Source: an uncultured Prevotella sp. (GTDB lineage Bacteria; Bacteroidota; Bacteroidia; Bacteroidales; Bacteroidaceae). Taken from it: a DNA stretch of 60,168 bases. The DNA is taken from positions 1-60,168 of the forward strand of contig CAMJDL010000017.1 of the NCBI GenBank assembly GCA_946404405.1, in the 5' to 3' direction. Shown piece after piece: positions 7,787 through 17,272 of the stretch. A model generated the notes under the pieces. The model was not told where the DNA came from and searched no databases. It worked only from the letters and a program-made list of their open reading frames with translations. A program made the translations under genes and the position numbers. Each line of letters starts with the position of its first letter. Within the stretch, counting starts at the first letter, position 1.

Positions 7787-9340
7787 ATGAAGAAGTCTAC
7801 TATTTGGGCGATTGCCTGCATTATGGGATTCTCGTTCCTGGCATTGCTCTATCTTCAGTTCTCTTATGTTGAAGAGATGGTAAAGATGAAGAAAGAGCAG
7901 TTCGACGAGAGTGTGAATCGTTCACTGTACCAAGCTGCACATAACTTGGAACTGAACGAGACACAGCGCTATCTTGAGAAGGATGTCAACGAGACCAACC
8001 GTCGTGCCTTTACACAAGACTCAGTATATACAGACGATTTAGGCGGTATCAAGCAGAGCCATCAGTTTGCTGTTTCTGCCGATGATGGAACGGTTTATTC
8101 GTCGTTCCAGTTGAAGACTTACGAGATGAAGCCTGCCTCTATACCCAAGGCAATGATTCTGAGTAAGGATAAGAATTCGCTGGCCGATGCTGCCAAGACG
8201 ATGCAGGAGATTGTTCGTAACCGTTACGTCTATCAGCGTGCACTGTTGGACGAGGTGGTATATAACATTCTTTATACAGCCAGCGACAAGCCCCTGAAGG
8301 AGCGCATCAATTTCCGTATGCTCGACAATGATATCCGTGAACAGTTGGCTAACAACGGCATCAATATACCGTACCATTTCACGGTGTCGACTACAGACGG
8401 ACGTGAGGTGTACCGCTGCCCTGACTTTGAAGATAAAGGTAAGGAATATACCTATCAGCAGGTGCTGTTCCGTAACGACCCGCAGTCTAAGATGGGACTT
8501 CTGTTGGTTCACTTCCCTGAGATGAGCAGTTACATCTTCTCTTCAGTACGTTTCATGATTCCCAGTATCATCTTCACCATCGTACTGCTGATTACGTTCC
8601 TGTTTACTATCGTGGTCATCTTCCGTCAGAAGCGTTATACGGAGATCAAGAACGACTTCATCAACAATATGACCCACGAACTGAAGACGCCTATCGCGTC
8701 AATCTCCCTGGCTGCACAGATGATGAATGATGACTCGATTACGAAGTCGGAACAGATGACCAAGCATCTGAGTGGTGTGATAACCGATGAATCGAAGCGT
8801 CTGCGTTTCTTGGTAGAGAAGGTGCTTCAGATGTCAATGTTTGACAAGAAGAGCATCGTATTCAAGAAGAAAGAGCTCGACTTGAACGAGATGGTAGAGA
8901 ATATTGCCCAGTCGTTTAACCTTCGTGTGGAACATACGGGCGGTAAGATATATACGGAGATAGAGGCTGTTGACTCAGCGATCTTCGTGGATGAGGTACA
9001 CTTCCAGAATGCCATAACCAATCTGATGGATAATGCCGTGAAGTATCGCAAGCAGGACGAACCGCTTGATATCTATATCAGAACATGGAACGATAACGGG
9101 AAACTGCATCTCAGTATTCGTGACACTGGTCAGGGCATCAAGAAAGAGAACGTCAAGAAGATATTCGATAAGTTCTATCGCGTGCATACCGGTAACAAGC
9201 ACGACGTGAAAGGCTTTGGTCTGGGACTGGCGTATGTGAAGAAGGTGGTGGACCTGCATCAGGGTGACATCAAGTGTGAGAGCGAATTCGGTAAGGGTAC
9301 AAAGTTTACTATTTCGCTGTCCATCCTCAAGGAGGATTGA
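7787..9340 (+). CDS. rprX: Sensor histidine kinase RprX
   Basis: A 517-residue inner membrane histidine kinase. Transmembrane segments at about residues 6-26 and 255-282 enclose a periplasmic sensor domain with no recognised ligand motif. The DHp H-box FINNMTHELKTP carries the phospho-acceptor H297. The ATPase domain shows the N box (NLMDNAVKY), DTGQGI and GFGLGLAY. Length and arrangement match RprX of Bacteroides fragilis, the membrane partner of RprY. The response regulator follows after 48 nt. The start is set by the first membrane segment and the promoter box just upstream. Confidence 0.9.
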   Translation: MKKSTIWAIACIMGFSFLALLYLQFSYVEEMVKMKKEQFDESVNRSLYQAAHNLELNETQRYLEKDVNETNRRAFTQDSVYTDDLGGIKQSHQFAVSADDGTVYSSFQLKTYEMKPASIPKAMILSKDKNSLADAAKTMQEIVRNRYVYQRALLDEVVYNILYTASDKPLKERINFRMLDNDIREQLANNGINIPYHFTVSTTDGREVYRCPDFEDKGKEYTYQQVLFRNDPQSKMGLLLVHFPEMSSYIFSSVRFMIPSIIFTIVLLITFLFTIVVIFRQKRYTEIKNDFINNMTHELKTPIASISLAAQMMNDDSITKSEQMTKHLSGVITDESKRLRFLVEKVLQMSMFDKKSIVFKKKELDLNEMVENIAQSFNLRVEHTGGKIYTEIEAVDSAIFVDEVHFQNAITNLMDNAVKYRKQDEPLDIYIRTWNDNGKLHLSIRDTGQGIKKENVKKIFDKFYRVHTGNKHDVKGFGLGLAYVKKVVDLHQGDIKCESEFGKGTKFTISLSILKED

Positions 9341-9388
9341 GAATTTGAGAAAATTAATATATTGTTTAATCCACAAAAATTTAAAGTT

Positions 9389-10090
9389 ATGGACGATCAA
9401 CTGAAAATTCTTCTTTGTGAAGACGACGAGAACCTCGGAATGCTGTTGCGTGAGTATCTGGCTGCCAAAGGCTATACAGCAGAACTCTGCCCTGATGGTG
9501 AGGCTGGCTACAAGGCTTTCCTCAAGACTAAGTTTGACATCTGCGTGCTCGATGTGATGATGCCTAAGAAGGACGGTTTCACACTGGCTCAGGAAATTCG
9601 TCAGGCCAATGCCGACATCCCCATCATTTTCCTGACTGCCAAGACGCTGAAGGAGGATATTCTGGAAGGTTTCAAGATTGGTGCCGACGACTATATCACC
9701 AAGCCTTTCTCGATGGAAGAACTCGTGTTCCGTGTAGAGGCTATCTTGCGTCGTGTACGCGGTAAGAAGAACAAGGAGAGCTCGGTATATCATATTGGCG
9801 ACTTTATCTTCGACACTCAGAAGCAGTTGCTGACCATCGGCCAGAAGCAGACTAAACTGACAACGAAGGAGAACGAACTGCTGGCTCTGCTTTGCTCGCA
9901 TGCCAACGAGATTCTGCAGCGTGACTTTGCGCTGAAGACCATCTGGATTGACGATAACTACTTTAACGCTCGTTCAATGGATGTGTATATCACTAAGCTG
10001 CGCAAGCACCTGAAGGATGATCCTCAGATTGAGATTATCAACATTCACGGTAAGGGCTACAAGCTGATTACGCCAAATGAAGATAATTAA
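9389..10090 (+). CDS. rprY: Response regulator RprY, OmpR family
   Basis: A 233-residue DNA-binding response regulator. The receiver domain has acidic residues in the CEDDEN segment, phospho-acceptor D55 (VLDVMMPKKDG), conserved Thr (LTAK) and Lys (TKPFS). The C-terminal winged helix shows the family ending RKHLKDDP and HGKGYKL. The start at 9389 gives the usual N-terminus MDDQLKILLCEDDEN; an in-frame TTG at 9362 would add nine residues and is less likely. It should receive phosphate from RprX. RprY-type regulators in this order have been tied to stress and sodium-pump genes, but targets here are unknown. Confidence 0.92.
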   Translation: MDDQLKILLCEDDENLGMLLREYLAAKGYTAELCPDGEAGYKAFLKTKFDICVLDVMMPKKDGFTLAQEIRQANADIPIIFLTAKTLKEDILEGFKIGADDYITKPFSMEELVFRVEAILRRVRGKKNKESSVYHIGDFIFDTQKQLLTIGQKQTKLTTKENELLALLCSHANEILQRDFALKTIWIDDNYFNARSMDVYITKLRKHLKDDPQIEIINIHGKGYKLITPNEDN

Positions 10091-10129
10091 ATAATAAAAG
10101 GTGTGTCGATCGACACACCTTTTATTATT
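10090..10129. terminator. 40-bp perfect palindrome, two-way terminator
   Basis: All 40 bases form a perfect inverted repeat centred between 10109 and 10110, with a GC-rich core flanked by A-run and T-run. It lies between convergent rprY and valS and can end transcription from both sides; the rprY stop codon overlaps its first base. Confidence 0.9.
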
Positions 10130-10130
10130 G

Positions 10131-12839
10131 TTATTGTTGAGCTCGTAATGCAGCCAAACTCTCTTTCAGTGCGGCAATCTTGCCTTCAGCATCACTCTGC
10201 TTTTTGCGTTCCATGGCTACCACAGCCTCAGGCGCATTGGCAACGAAACGTTCATTGGAGAGTTTCTTCATCACACCCTGGAGGAATCCTTCGAGGTGAT
10301 TCAGCTCCTTCTCCTGCTTCTCGATTTCGGCATCGATGTCAATCATAGAGCCCAGAGGTACGGCAAACTCGTCGGTACCAACCATGAAGGAACTGGCTGT
10401 TGCGTCCTTTTCGGTCACAACATTGATAGAACTCAGATTAGCCATCTTGCTGATAACAGCAGCATAGACCTCGTAATCATTCTTGCCAACAACCTGCAAA
10501 TCGAGCTGTTCCTTGGGTGCAATGTTCTTTGAACTGCGAACCATGCGAACACCAGATACTATCTGTTTTACGTTCTCTATCTCCTCAGCCAACTTGTTGT
10601 CAGCAGCGGTAGGAGCTGGAATCTCCAGCTTATCGCGCATAATAGACTCGCCATCCTTGCGGTCGTAAAGGTGCTGCCACAGTTCTTCTGTAATGAATGG
10701 CATGAAGGGATGCAGCATCTTCAACAGAACCTCGAAGAACTCAAGAGTCTTCTCGTAAGTCTGTTTGTCGATGGGCTGACCCTCGCCATTGATGTATGCG
10801 GGCTTCACCATCTCCAGATACCAACTTGAGAACTCGTCCCAGAACAGTTTGTAGACAGCCATCAGAGCCTCGCTGATGCGGTACTTCTTAAAGAGGTCGT
10901 CAACCTCGGCATTGGTCTGACGCAGCTTGGCCTCAAACCATGCGGTGGCAATCTTACCAGTTTCGGGCTCATCGATATCTGCAACCTTCCAACCCTTAAC
11001 CAAACGGAAGGCGTTCCAAATCTTATTGTTGAAGTTACGTCCCTGTTCGCACAGTGCCTCGTCGAAGAGGATGTCGTTACCAGCAGGTGCAGAGAGCATC
11101 ATACCCATACGCACACCGTCGGCACCGAACTTCTCAATCAGTTCGATGGGGTCGGGGCTGTTACCCAGCGACTTGGACATCTTACGACCCAGCTTGTCGC
11201 GAACGATACCAGTGAAGTAAACGTTCTTGAAAGGCATGTCGCCGATATACTCATAGCCAGCCATAATCATGCGAGCTACCCAGAAGAAGATGATGTCAGG
11301 ACCCGTTACAAGGTCTGAGGTGGGGTAGTAGTACTTGATCTCCTCGTTGCCAGGCTTGTTGATGCCATCGAACAGAGAGATAGGCCACAACCATGATGAG
11401 AACCAAGTGTCGAGGGCATCCTCGTCCTGACGCAAGTCTGCATCGGTAATCGAAGCATCTTTCTGCTGAGCCAGTTTCAGGGCCTCTTCGCGTGTCTCGG
11501 CTACTACATAGTCGTCGTTGTCGTTGTAATAGTATGCGGGAATGCGATGTCCCCACCACAGCTGACGTGAGATACACCAGTCCTGAATGTTCTCCAACCA
11601 GTTCTTGTAAGTGTTCTTATACTTAGCAGGATAGAACTTCAACTCATCGTTCATTACTGGTGGCAGAGCGATGTCAGCGAAGTGCTGCATCTTCAGGAAC
11701 CACTGTAGTGAGAGACGTGGCTCGATAGCCGTATCAGGGTTACGCTCAGAGTAGCCTACCTTGTTGACGTAGTCCTCAATTTTCTCCATCAAACCAGCCT
11801 CCTGCAGATCCTTCGAAATCTGCTTGCGGCAGTCCATGCGGTCCATACCTACATAGATAGGACTCTGGTCGCTGATGGTACCATCGGGATTGAAGATGTC
11901 AATAGTCTCCAGGTTGTGCGTCTTACCCAGCATATAGTCGTTGGTATCGTGGGCTGGCGTTACCTTCAAACAACCCGTACCAAACTCGATGTCTACATAA
12001 CGGTCTTCGATGACGGGAATCACGCGGTTTACCAGAGGAACAATTACCTTCTTGCCCTTCAGCCACTGGTTCTTGGGGTCCTTGGGGTTAATACACATAG
12101 CGGTATCGCCCATGATGGTCTCAGGACGTGTGGTGGCTACAACAGCGTAGTAGCCCTTGCTGTCCTTATGGATGATGTTGCCTTCTTCAACTAATTTATC
12201 TAGTCCTTCTAGTTCAACTAGATCAGCTACATAGTATTTCAAATGGAACAGATGGCTCTGCTCTTCCTTATAGATAACCTCCTCGGTAGAAAGAGCTGTC
12301 AAGGCCTTGGGGTCCCAGTTGACCATACGGAGACCGCGATAGATGAGTCCCTTCTTATAGAGGTCAACGAATACCTTAATAACACTCTCTGAACGCGTCT
12401 CGTCCATGGTGAAGGCTGTGCGGTCCCAGTCGCAGCTGGCACCAAGACGGCGCAACTGCTTAAGGATGATGCCACCGTGTTCGTGCGTCCAGTCCCAAGC
12501 GTGCTCCAGGAACTGCTCACGTGTAAGGTCGCGCTTTTTGATGCCCTCGCCAGCCAGTTTCTTTACCACCTTAGCCTCAGTAGCAATAGAGGCGTGGTCG
12601 GTTCCAGGCACCCAAAGTGCATTTTTGCCCTCCATGCGTGCACGACGGACAAGGATATCCTGAATGGTGTTGTTCAACATGTGTCCCATGTGCAGCACAC
12701 CAGTTACGTTGGGCGGAGGAATCACGATGGTATAAGGCTCGCGTCCATCGGGTTTACTTGAAAAGAGTTTGTGGTCCAGCCAATACTGGTACCATTTACC
12801 TTCGACCTCTTTTGGGTCGTATTTACTTGCTAATTCCAT
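10131..12839 (-). CDS. valS: Valine--tRNA ligase
   Basis: This 902-residue class I synthetase charges tRNA-Val with valine. The HIGH-type motif HMGH is at residues 50-53, just after PPPNVTG, and the KMSKS loop ([10 protein letters not shown]) is near residue 552. The editing domain lies between them ([12 protein letters not shown]). An anticodon-binding helical domain follows, and the C-terminal 65 residues form the ValRS coiled-coil arm. Length is typical. It is a single-gene unit with a promoter box 22 nt upstream and the palindromic terminator directly after the stop. Confidence 0.97.
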   Translation of the reverse strand: MELASKYDPKEVEGKWYQYWLDHKLFSSKPDGREPYTIVIPPPNVTGVLHMGHMLNNTIQDILVRRARMEGKNALWVPGTDHASIATEAKVVKKLAGEGIKKRDLTREQFLEHAWDWTHEHGGIILKQLRRLGASCDWDRTAFTMDETRSESVIKVFVDLYKKGLIYRGLRMVNWDPKALTALSTEEVIYKEEQSHLFHLKYYVADLVELEGLDKLVEEGNIIHKDSKGYYAVVATTRPETIMGDTAMCINPKDPKNQWLKGKKVIVPLVNRVIPVIEDRYVDIEFGTGCLKVTPAHDTNDYMLGKTHNLETIDIFNPDGTISDQSPIYVGMDRMDCRKQISKDLQEAGLMEKIEDYVNKVGYSERNPDTAIEPRLSLQWFLKMQHFADIALPPVMNDELKFYPAKYKNTYKNWLENIQDWCISRQLWWGHRIPAYYYNDNDDYVVAETREEALKLAQQKDASITDADLRQDEDALDTWFSSWLWPISLFDGINKPGNEEIKYYYPTSDLVTGPDIIFFWVARMIMAGYEYIGDMPFKNVYFTGIVRDKLGRKMSKSLGNSPDPIELIEKFGADGVRMGMMLSAPAGNDILFDEALCEQGRNFNNKIWNAFRLVKGWKVADIDEPETGKIATAWFEAKLRQTNAEVDDLFKKYRISEALMAVYKLFWDEFSSWYLEMVKPAYINGEGQPIDKQTYEKTLEFFEVLLKMLHPFMPFITEELWQHLYDRKDGESIMRDKLEIPAPTAADNKLAEEIENVKQIVSGVRMVRSSKNIAPKEQLDLQVVGKNDYEVYAAVISKMANLSSINVVTEKDATASSFMVGTDEFAVPLGSMIDIDAEIEKQEKELNHLEGFLQGVMKKLSNERFVANAPEAVVAMERKKQSDAEGKIAALKESLAALRAQQ

Positions 12840-12860
12840 ACTTATTTATAAAATGACGTG

Positions 12861-12868
12861 CAAAGGTA
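12861..12868 (-). promoter_or_regulatory. -7 box of valS
   Basis: TACCTTTG on the minus strand, 21 nt before the valS ATG at 12839. The predicted leader is about 15 nt, with no T-box-like structure in the space available. Confidence 0.6.
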
Positions 12869-12917
12869 CGAAGAATTTTTGAGACGACAAAATAAAAAAA
12901 GATTTTTCCTCTAACTA

Positions 12918-12949
12918 TTTGCTTATTCCAAAAATAAGTCGTACCTTTG
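12918..12949 (+). promoter_or_regulatory. Promoter of mazG operon
   Basis: TTTG (12918-12921), a 20-bp spacer and TACCTTTG (12942-12949) form a full Bacteroidales promoter. The ATG at 12958 follows the box by only 8 nt, so the transcript should be leaderless or nearly so. Confidence 0.75.
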
Positions 12950-12957
12950 CGTCCACT

Positions 12958-13749
12958 ATGGAACGTATGCATACAAGAGAAGAGAAATTGGAGGCTTTCG
13001 GGCGGCTGCTCGACGTGATGGATCGTTTGCGCGAAGAATGTCCTTGGGACAGAAAGCAAACCAACGAATCCTTGCGTCCCAATACCATCGAGGAAACCTA
13101 CGAGTTGTGCGATGCTTTGATTAACAATAATCAGCATGAGATTTGCAAGGAGTTAGGCGACGTTTTATTGCATATTGTTTTCTATGGTCGAATTGGTGAA
13201 GAAAAACGACAATTTGATATTGCCGATGTTTGCAATAAGCTCTGCGACAAACTCATTTTCCGTCATCCGCACGTCTATGGTGATGCTGTCGCCAAGGACG
13301 CAGAGCAGGTGCTGGAGTCGTGGGAGCAAATCAAACTGAAGGAAAAGGATGGTAACAAAACGGTACTGTCTGGCGTGCCTTCGGCATTGCCCTCACTCAT
13401 CAAAGCCTACCGCATTCAGGATAAGGCTCGTAATGTTGGTTTCGATTGGGCCGATAAACAGGATGTGTGGGCAAAAGTGCATGAGGAGCTTGGTGAACTT
13501 GAGTCCGAATTGCGACGCGAAGACAGACAGCGTTCCACTGAGGAATTGGGCGATTTCCTGTTCTCTATCATCAATGCAGCACGACTCTACAAGCTCAATC
13601 CTGACAATGCGCTTGAGATGACTAATCAGAAATTTATTCGTCGGTTTAACTATATTGAACAACATTCTATCCGTGTAGGTAAACCGTTGATATCCATGTC
13701 TTTGGAAGAAATGGATGAATTATGGAATGAAGCAAAAACAAAAGAGTAA
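12958..13749 (+). CDS. mazG: Nucleoside triphosphate pyrophosphohydrolase MazG
   Basis: A house-cleaning enzyme that hydrolyses (d)NTPs to the monophosphate and pyrophosphate. It has 263 residues with this start. The first MazG repeat (about 20-130) shows CPWDRKQT, the acidic metal site EETYEL and ELGDVLLHI. The second repeat (about 160-250) shows VHEELGELE and EELGDFLFSI. Start 12958 keeps the full N-terminus; an ATG at 12967 would remove three residues and give a normal short leader, so the choice matters for the leaderless question. A lipoprotein gene starts 4 nt after the stop. Confidence 0.93.
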   Translation: MERMHTREEKLEAFGRLLDVMDRLREECPWDRKQTNESLRPNTIEETYELCDALINNNQHEICKELGDVLLHIVFYGRIGEEKRQFDIADVCNKLCDKLIFRHPHVYGDAVAKDAEQVLESWEQIKLKEKDGNKTVLSGVPSALPSLIKAYRIQDKARNVGFDWADKQDVWAKVHEELGELESELRREDRQRSTEELGDFLFSIINAARLYKLNPDNALEMTNQKFIRRFNYIEQHSIRVGKPLISMSLEEMDELWNEAKTKE

Positions 13750-13753
13750 AAAT

Positions 13754-14413
13754 ATGAAGAATTTGTATTTTTTATGTATCCTGTCTGCTTTGATCGTTCT
13801 GCTTGGCAGTTGTGGTAATAAGTCTCAAAAGGTGCCTTTCGATAATGGCGATTCTGCTTATTCTGCAAAAGCCGATCCCACCTTGTTTGGCGTTTGTGGT
13901 GTAGAGACTTCGATGAACACCCTTCAGCTGATTACTGATACAGGCGACACCCTTCACCTCGACCTCACTGCAGCGCGTGATAACGACCAGGTGTTTGGTG
14001 GTTTGCTGGTTGGCGATCGTATGGCAGTAATAGCCAACGATAACCGTACCGAAGCCATCATGGTTGTCAATCAGGCTGCTCTTTTAGGCAATTGGGTAAT
14101 GCCGAACCCTATCGATGGAAGTGATGAAGTAGGTATCACAATCAAGGAAGGTGGAATTGCTGAAAGTATTGAACAAAGTGCCATCGTTTATAAGACCTGG
14201 AAACTGACACGTGGCAAGTTGGAAATCGTGTTGGTTCGTGAAGGTGGTACCGAGGAAGAAGAGACTTATCTCTATGATATTGTCAAGCTCACTCCCGACT
14301 CATTGATTTACAAGGATGCTGACGATACCTTCGAATATTGTCGCCAGAAGCCTAAAGAGACTTATGGTATGGATGTCGATCTGGAGGATGCCCAGAGCGA
14401 ATTCTTTATGTAA
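13754..14413 (+). CDS. Lipocalin-like lipoprotein
   Basis: A 219-residue predicted lipoprotein. The signal peptide ends in lipobox LLGSC near residue 19. The rest is soluble and beta-rich, with a C-terminal half (LGNWVMPNP onward) like the Bacteroidales lipocalin-type domain, in which a GxW start is followed by an antiparallel barrel with a D-rich turn. A weakly similar N-terminal half precedes it. The start after the mazG stop (4 nt gap) was chosen over an in-frame ATG at 13715 inside mazG, because it starts the signal peptide cleanly. The ligand is unknown. Confidence 0.75.
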   Translation: MKNLYFLCILSALIVLLGSCGNKSQKVPFDNGDSAYSAKADPTLFGVCGVETSMNTLQLITDTGDTLHLDLTAARDNDQVFGGLLVGDRMAVIANDNRTEAIMVVNQAALLGNWVMPNPIDGSDEVGITIKEGGIAESIEQSAIVYKTWKLTRGKLEIVLVREGGTEEEETYLYDIVKLTPDSLIYKDADDTFEYCRQKPKETYGMDVDLEDAQSEFFM

Positions 14414-14430
14414 CCGGTAATTCTGTTGTT

Positions 14431-15345
14431 TTGGAACCATTCAGAGTTCATATCCTTGGTTGTGGCAGTGCGTTACCTACCTTACATCATAATGCTTCTG
14501 CCCAAGTTGTGGAAGTCAGGGGTAAACTGTTCCTGATTGATTGTGGTGAGGGTACACAGGTGCAACTGCGACGTTCCCGTCTGCGTTTTACCAAGATTAG
14601 CGCCGTCTTTATTACCCATCTGCATGGTGATCATTGTTTTGGGTTGATAGGTATGCTCAGCACGTTCGGCCTTTTGGGACGTACAGCGCGTTTGGCTATC
14701 TATGCTCCTGTTGCGTTGGAAGCCATGCTGAAACAGCAGATGCAGCTGTTTTGTCATGATTTCGACTATGAGGTAGACTTTCATGCAGTCGATACCACCC
14801 AACAACAGGTTGTTTACGAAGACCGCTCGTTGACAGTCGAGACCATTCCTTTGGAACATCGCATGCCCTGTTGTGGCTATCTGTTCCGTGAAAAGCACTC
14901 GTTACCGCATATTCGTCGTGACATGATTGATTTCTACCAGATTCCTGTCAGTCAGATTAATAATATCAAAGCTGGAGCCAATTGGACTACACCTGATGGC
15001 GAGGTCGTCAAGAACGAACGTCTGGTAGAACCTGCCGATCCTGTCCGTAGCTATGCCTATTGTAGTGATACGCGTTATATTCCCACACTATACGAACGGA
15101 TTAAAGGCGTCTCGACGCTTTATCATGAAAGCACCTATGGTGAGGATAACCTGTTGATGGCTCAAAAATACTATCATTCTACTGCGCGGCAGGCTGCTTT
15201 GGTGGCTCGCGAGGCAGGGGTAGGACAGTTGCTGTTGGGACATTATTCGTCTCGCTATGAAGATGAGCAATTATTGCTTCGTGAGGCTCAGGAAGTGTTC
15301 GAAAATACCCGATTAACGGACGAAAATGCAATTTTTGACGTCTAA
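14431..15345 (+). CDS. rnz: Ribonuclease Z
   Basis: A 304-residue metallo-beta-lactamase-fold endonuclease that trims tRNA 3' ends; relevant here because the tRNA in this window does not encode CCA. The zinc motif THLHGDH is near residue 65, with further ligands at EHRMP, SDT (CSDTR) and GHYSSRY. The N-terminus MEPFRVHILGCGSALPT matches the family and begins at a TTG codon; no ATG is available in frame near this place. It is in the mazG operon, 17 nt after the lipoprotein gene stop. Confidence 0.92.
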   Translation: MEPFRVHILGCGSALPTLHHNASAQVVEVRGKLFLIDCGEGTQVQLRRSRLRFTKISAVFITHLHGDHCFGLIGMLSTFGLLGRTARLAIYAPVALEAMLKQQMQLFCHDFDYEVDFHAVDTTQQQVVYEDRSLTVETIPLEHRMPCCGYLFREKHSLPHIRRDMIDFYQIPVSQINNIKAGANWTTPDGEVVKNERLVEPADPVRSYAYCSDTRYIPTLYERIKGVSTLYHESTYGEDNLLMAQKYYHSTARQAALVAREAGVGQLLLGHYSSRYEDEQLLLREAQEVFENTRLTDENAIFDV

Positions 15346-15391
15346 AGTGCATTTTTTCTTCAAAAAGTTTGGAAGTTTCGTAGAAAATACC

Positions 15392-15399
15392 TAAATTTG
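15392..15399 (+). promoter_or_regulatory. -7 box before the sorting-domain / transpeptidase genes
   Basis: TAAATTTG lies 26 nt before the ATG at 15426, giving the second half of this gene run its own start point besides read-through from mazG. Confidence 0.55.
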
Positions 15400-15425
15400 C
15401 ACAAACTATATAACGAAATTTGCTT

Positions 15426-15740
15426 ATGACGAAACGATTACTTATATTTTCATTCATTACAGCCCTAACCCTGATGGCCCCTCAGACCGTCAAAGCCAGC
15501 GATGCTGAAGCACCCGCTGTAGAGCAGACGATTGATGAGGATATCGTTATCAAAATCGTGGGCCAGGCCGTGACTATTTCAGGGGCACAGGGACAGACGC
15601 TGGAGGTAATATCTCTTACCGGACGCTGCGTCATGTCTGCTAAGATACAAGACCCCGTTCAACGCATAGACTTAAACGTTCCAAAAGGTTGTTACATTCT
15701 GAAAATCGGAAAAGTGGCAAGAAAGGTAACTGTTCGCTGA
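15426..15740 (+). CDS. Small exported protein that is mostly a T9SS-like C-terminal domain
   Basis: A 104-residue protein with a signal peptide (about 1-24), a short acidic linker and a C-terminal half that reads like the Por_Secre_tail sorting domain: GAQGQTLEVISLTGR, a hydrophobic strand, then DLNVPKGCYILKIG and a basic end KVTVR. Normally this domain is the tail of a large secreted enzyme; here nothing precedes it. It may be a decoy, an adaptor for type IX secretion, or a remnant of a larger protein. The next gene begins inside its last 52 nt in another frame. Confidence 0.7.
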   Translation: MTKRLLIFSFITALTLMAPQTVKASDAEAPAVEQTIDEDIVIKIVGQAVTISGAQGQTLEVISLTGRCVMSAKIQDPVQRIDLNVPKGCYILKIGKVARKVTVR

Positions 15741-17272
15741 TAGCCCTTTTCTCATCTGCACTACTGATGATAGGATGTAGTACGGATGTTACGCATAAGA
15801 ACAGAGAGATTACTATGGAGGCGTTTTCTGATATGAAGACGCCTGCATTTGTTATTAACCCACAGTTGATTGAGCAGAACCTCAACCAGCTGATGGCTGC
15901 TGATCATCAGCAGACTGAAGCTGACAAGCAAGCACGTGCTTGTTATAACGGACAACTGTTGTGGATTGACAAATATGGCGTCGACTCTAAAGCCGACACA
16001 CTGCTGAGTTGGCTGCATAAGGTCGGTGAGATTGGTTTGACGGAGCACTCGTTTGGCGTTGAGCAGATTGAGCAGGACCTGAACCGCATGCGCACACTTA
16101 CATTCGATGATGCCAATCCCATCAATCTCGTAGTTCCCCGTCTTGACTATCAGCTGACGAAGGCTTGCCTGCGCTATTGTTATGGTCAGCGTTTTGGCTT
16201 TGTCAATCCCCATCGCGTGTTTAATCACCTGGATGTCGAAAAACAGGATTCTTCTCATCGTGTCACTCAGTTTCGTGGCTTGTTCGATGTTGATATGGAC
16301 CTGCCAAACGCTCAGTTTGCCGCTGACGTGGTGCGCAAGGTGAAGAACGATAGCCTAACGGCCTTGCTCTACGAGATTCAGCCCACTGATGCCAGCTATC
16401 TCTATTTCAAGCAGCAACTTCCTAAGGACACCTCTTTGACGTATCGTCGTCGTGTCATAGTTAATATGGAACGTAGCCGTTGGCGCCGTCATCAACCGAT
16501 TGCTACTAAGGGTAAACGCATCATTGTCAACATACCGGCTTTCCATCTCTATGCTTATAACGGTAGCCAGTTGCTCGATATGCGCGTGGTTTGTGGAGCC
16601 CGTACCACCAAGAGTCCGCAACTCAGCAGTAAGATTGAGTGGATGGAGGTCAATCCCCAGTGGGTTATCCCTATGAGTATTATCAAAAAGGAAGTGTCCA
16701 GCAGAGCTGGCGACTCGGCCTATTTTGCCCGTCATCGCTATGATATTGTCAACAACGAAACCCGTCAGGTGGTCAATCCTGCCAACGTGTCACGCCAAAT
16801 GCTGCTGAGTGGCAAGTATCGCGTGGCGCAAAAGGGTGGGGCAGGCAACTCGTTAGGCCGTATCGTGTTCCGCTTCAAGAATCGTTTCTCGGTATATCTC
16901 CACGACACGTCGACGCCCAGCGCCTTCGAGCGTGATGTCCGTGCCTTGTCGCATGGTTGTGTGCGTGTGTCGAAGCCTTTCGAATTGGCCGATTTCGTGC
17001 TCGACAATCCTGACGAATGGTTGCTCGACCGTATTCGTCTTGGCATGGGCAAACAACCGGAGACCGATCAGGGACGCCAGTGGTTACGGGCCCATCCTGA
17101 TAAGGACGATGTCAAGAAGTTGATAGGTCATGTTGGCGTAACGCCTCACGTACCTCTTTATATTATATATTATACGATGTGGCCTGATGAGTCTGGCGTT
17201 TGGCGTGAATGGCCAGATGTCTATGGCTACGACGATGTTATTTGGAAACAAATGCAACCCTATTTGCAATGA
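15689..17272 (+). CDS. L,D-transpeptidase lipoprotein, YcbB/YkuD type
   Basis: A 527-residue envelope enzyme predicted to form 3-3 cross-links in peptidoglycan or attach proteins to it. The N-terminus gives a lipobox (MIGCS, Cys about residue 29). A helical scaffold region follows, then a YkuD domain with YLHDT and SHGCVRV, catalytic C424. The long form with the scaffold resembles YcbB (LdtD). The signal peptide requires a start at TTG 15689, overlapping the previous gene by 52 nt; the next in-frame Met (15767) would cut the signal. The sigma gene overlaps its stop by four bases (ATGA). Confidence 0.87.
   Translation: MLHSENRKSGKKGNCSLIALFSSALLMIGCSTDVTHKNREITMEAFSDMKTPAFVINPQLIEQNLNQLMAADHQQTEADKQARACYNGQLLWIDKYGVDSKADTLLSWLHKVGEIGLTEHSFGVEQIEQDLNRMRTLTFDDANPINLVVPRLDYQLTKACLRYCYGQRFGFVNPHRVFNHLDVEKQDSSHRVTQFRGLFDVDMDLPNAQFAADVVRKVKNDSLTALLYEIQPTDASYLYFKQQLPKDTSLTYRRRVIVNMERSRWRRHQPIATKGKRIIVNIPAFHLYAYNGSQLLDMRVVCGARTTKSPQLSSKIEWMEVNPQWVIPMSIIKKEVSSRAGDSAYFARHRYDIVNNETRQVVNPANVSRQMLLSGKYRVAQKGGAGNSLGRIVFRFKNRFSVYLHDTSTPSAFERDVRALSHGCVRVSKPFELADFVLDNPDEWLLDRIRLGMGKQPETDQGRQWLRAHPDKDDVKKLIGHVGVTPHVPLYIIYYTMWPDESGVWREWPDVYGYDDVIWKQMQPYLQ

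Noticed and set aside
8975..9901. A 308-codon open frame antisense to rprX/rprY
   Set aside because: It runs against two well-conserved two-component genes and shows no domain or promoter.
15426..17272. The small sorting-tail gene and the transpeptidase gene as one frameshifted gene
   Set aside because: Each part has its own signal peptide and a complete domain end; a single protein would have a signal peptide in the middle. A frameshift cannot be fully excluded without reads.
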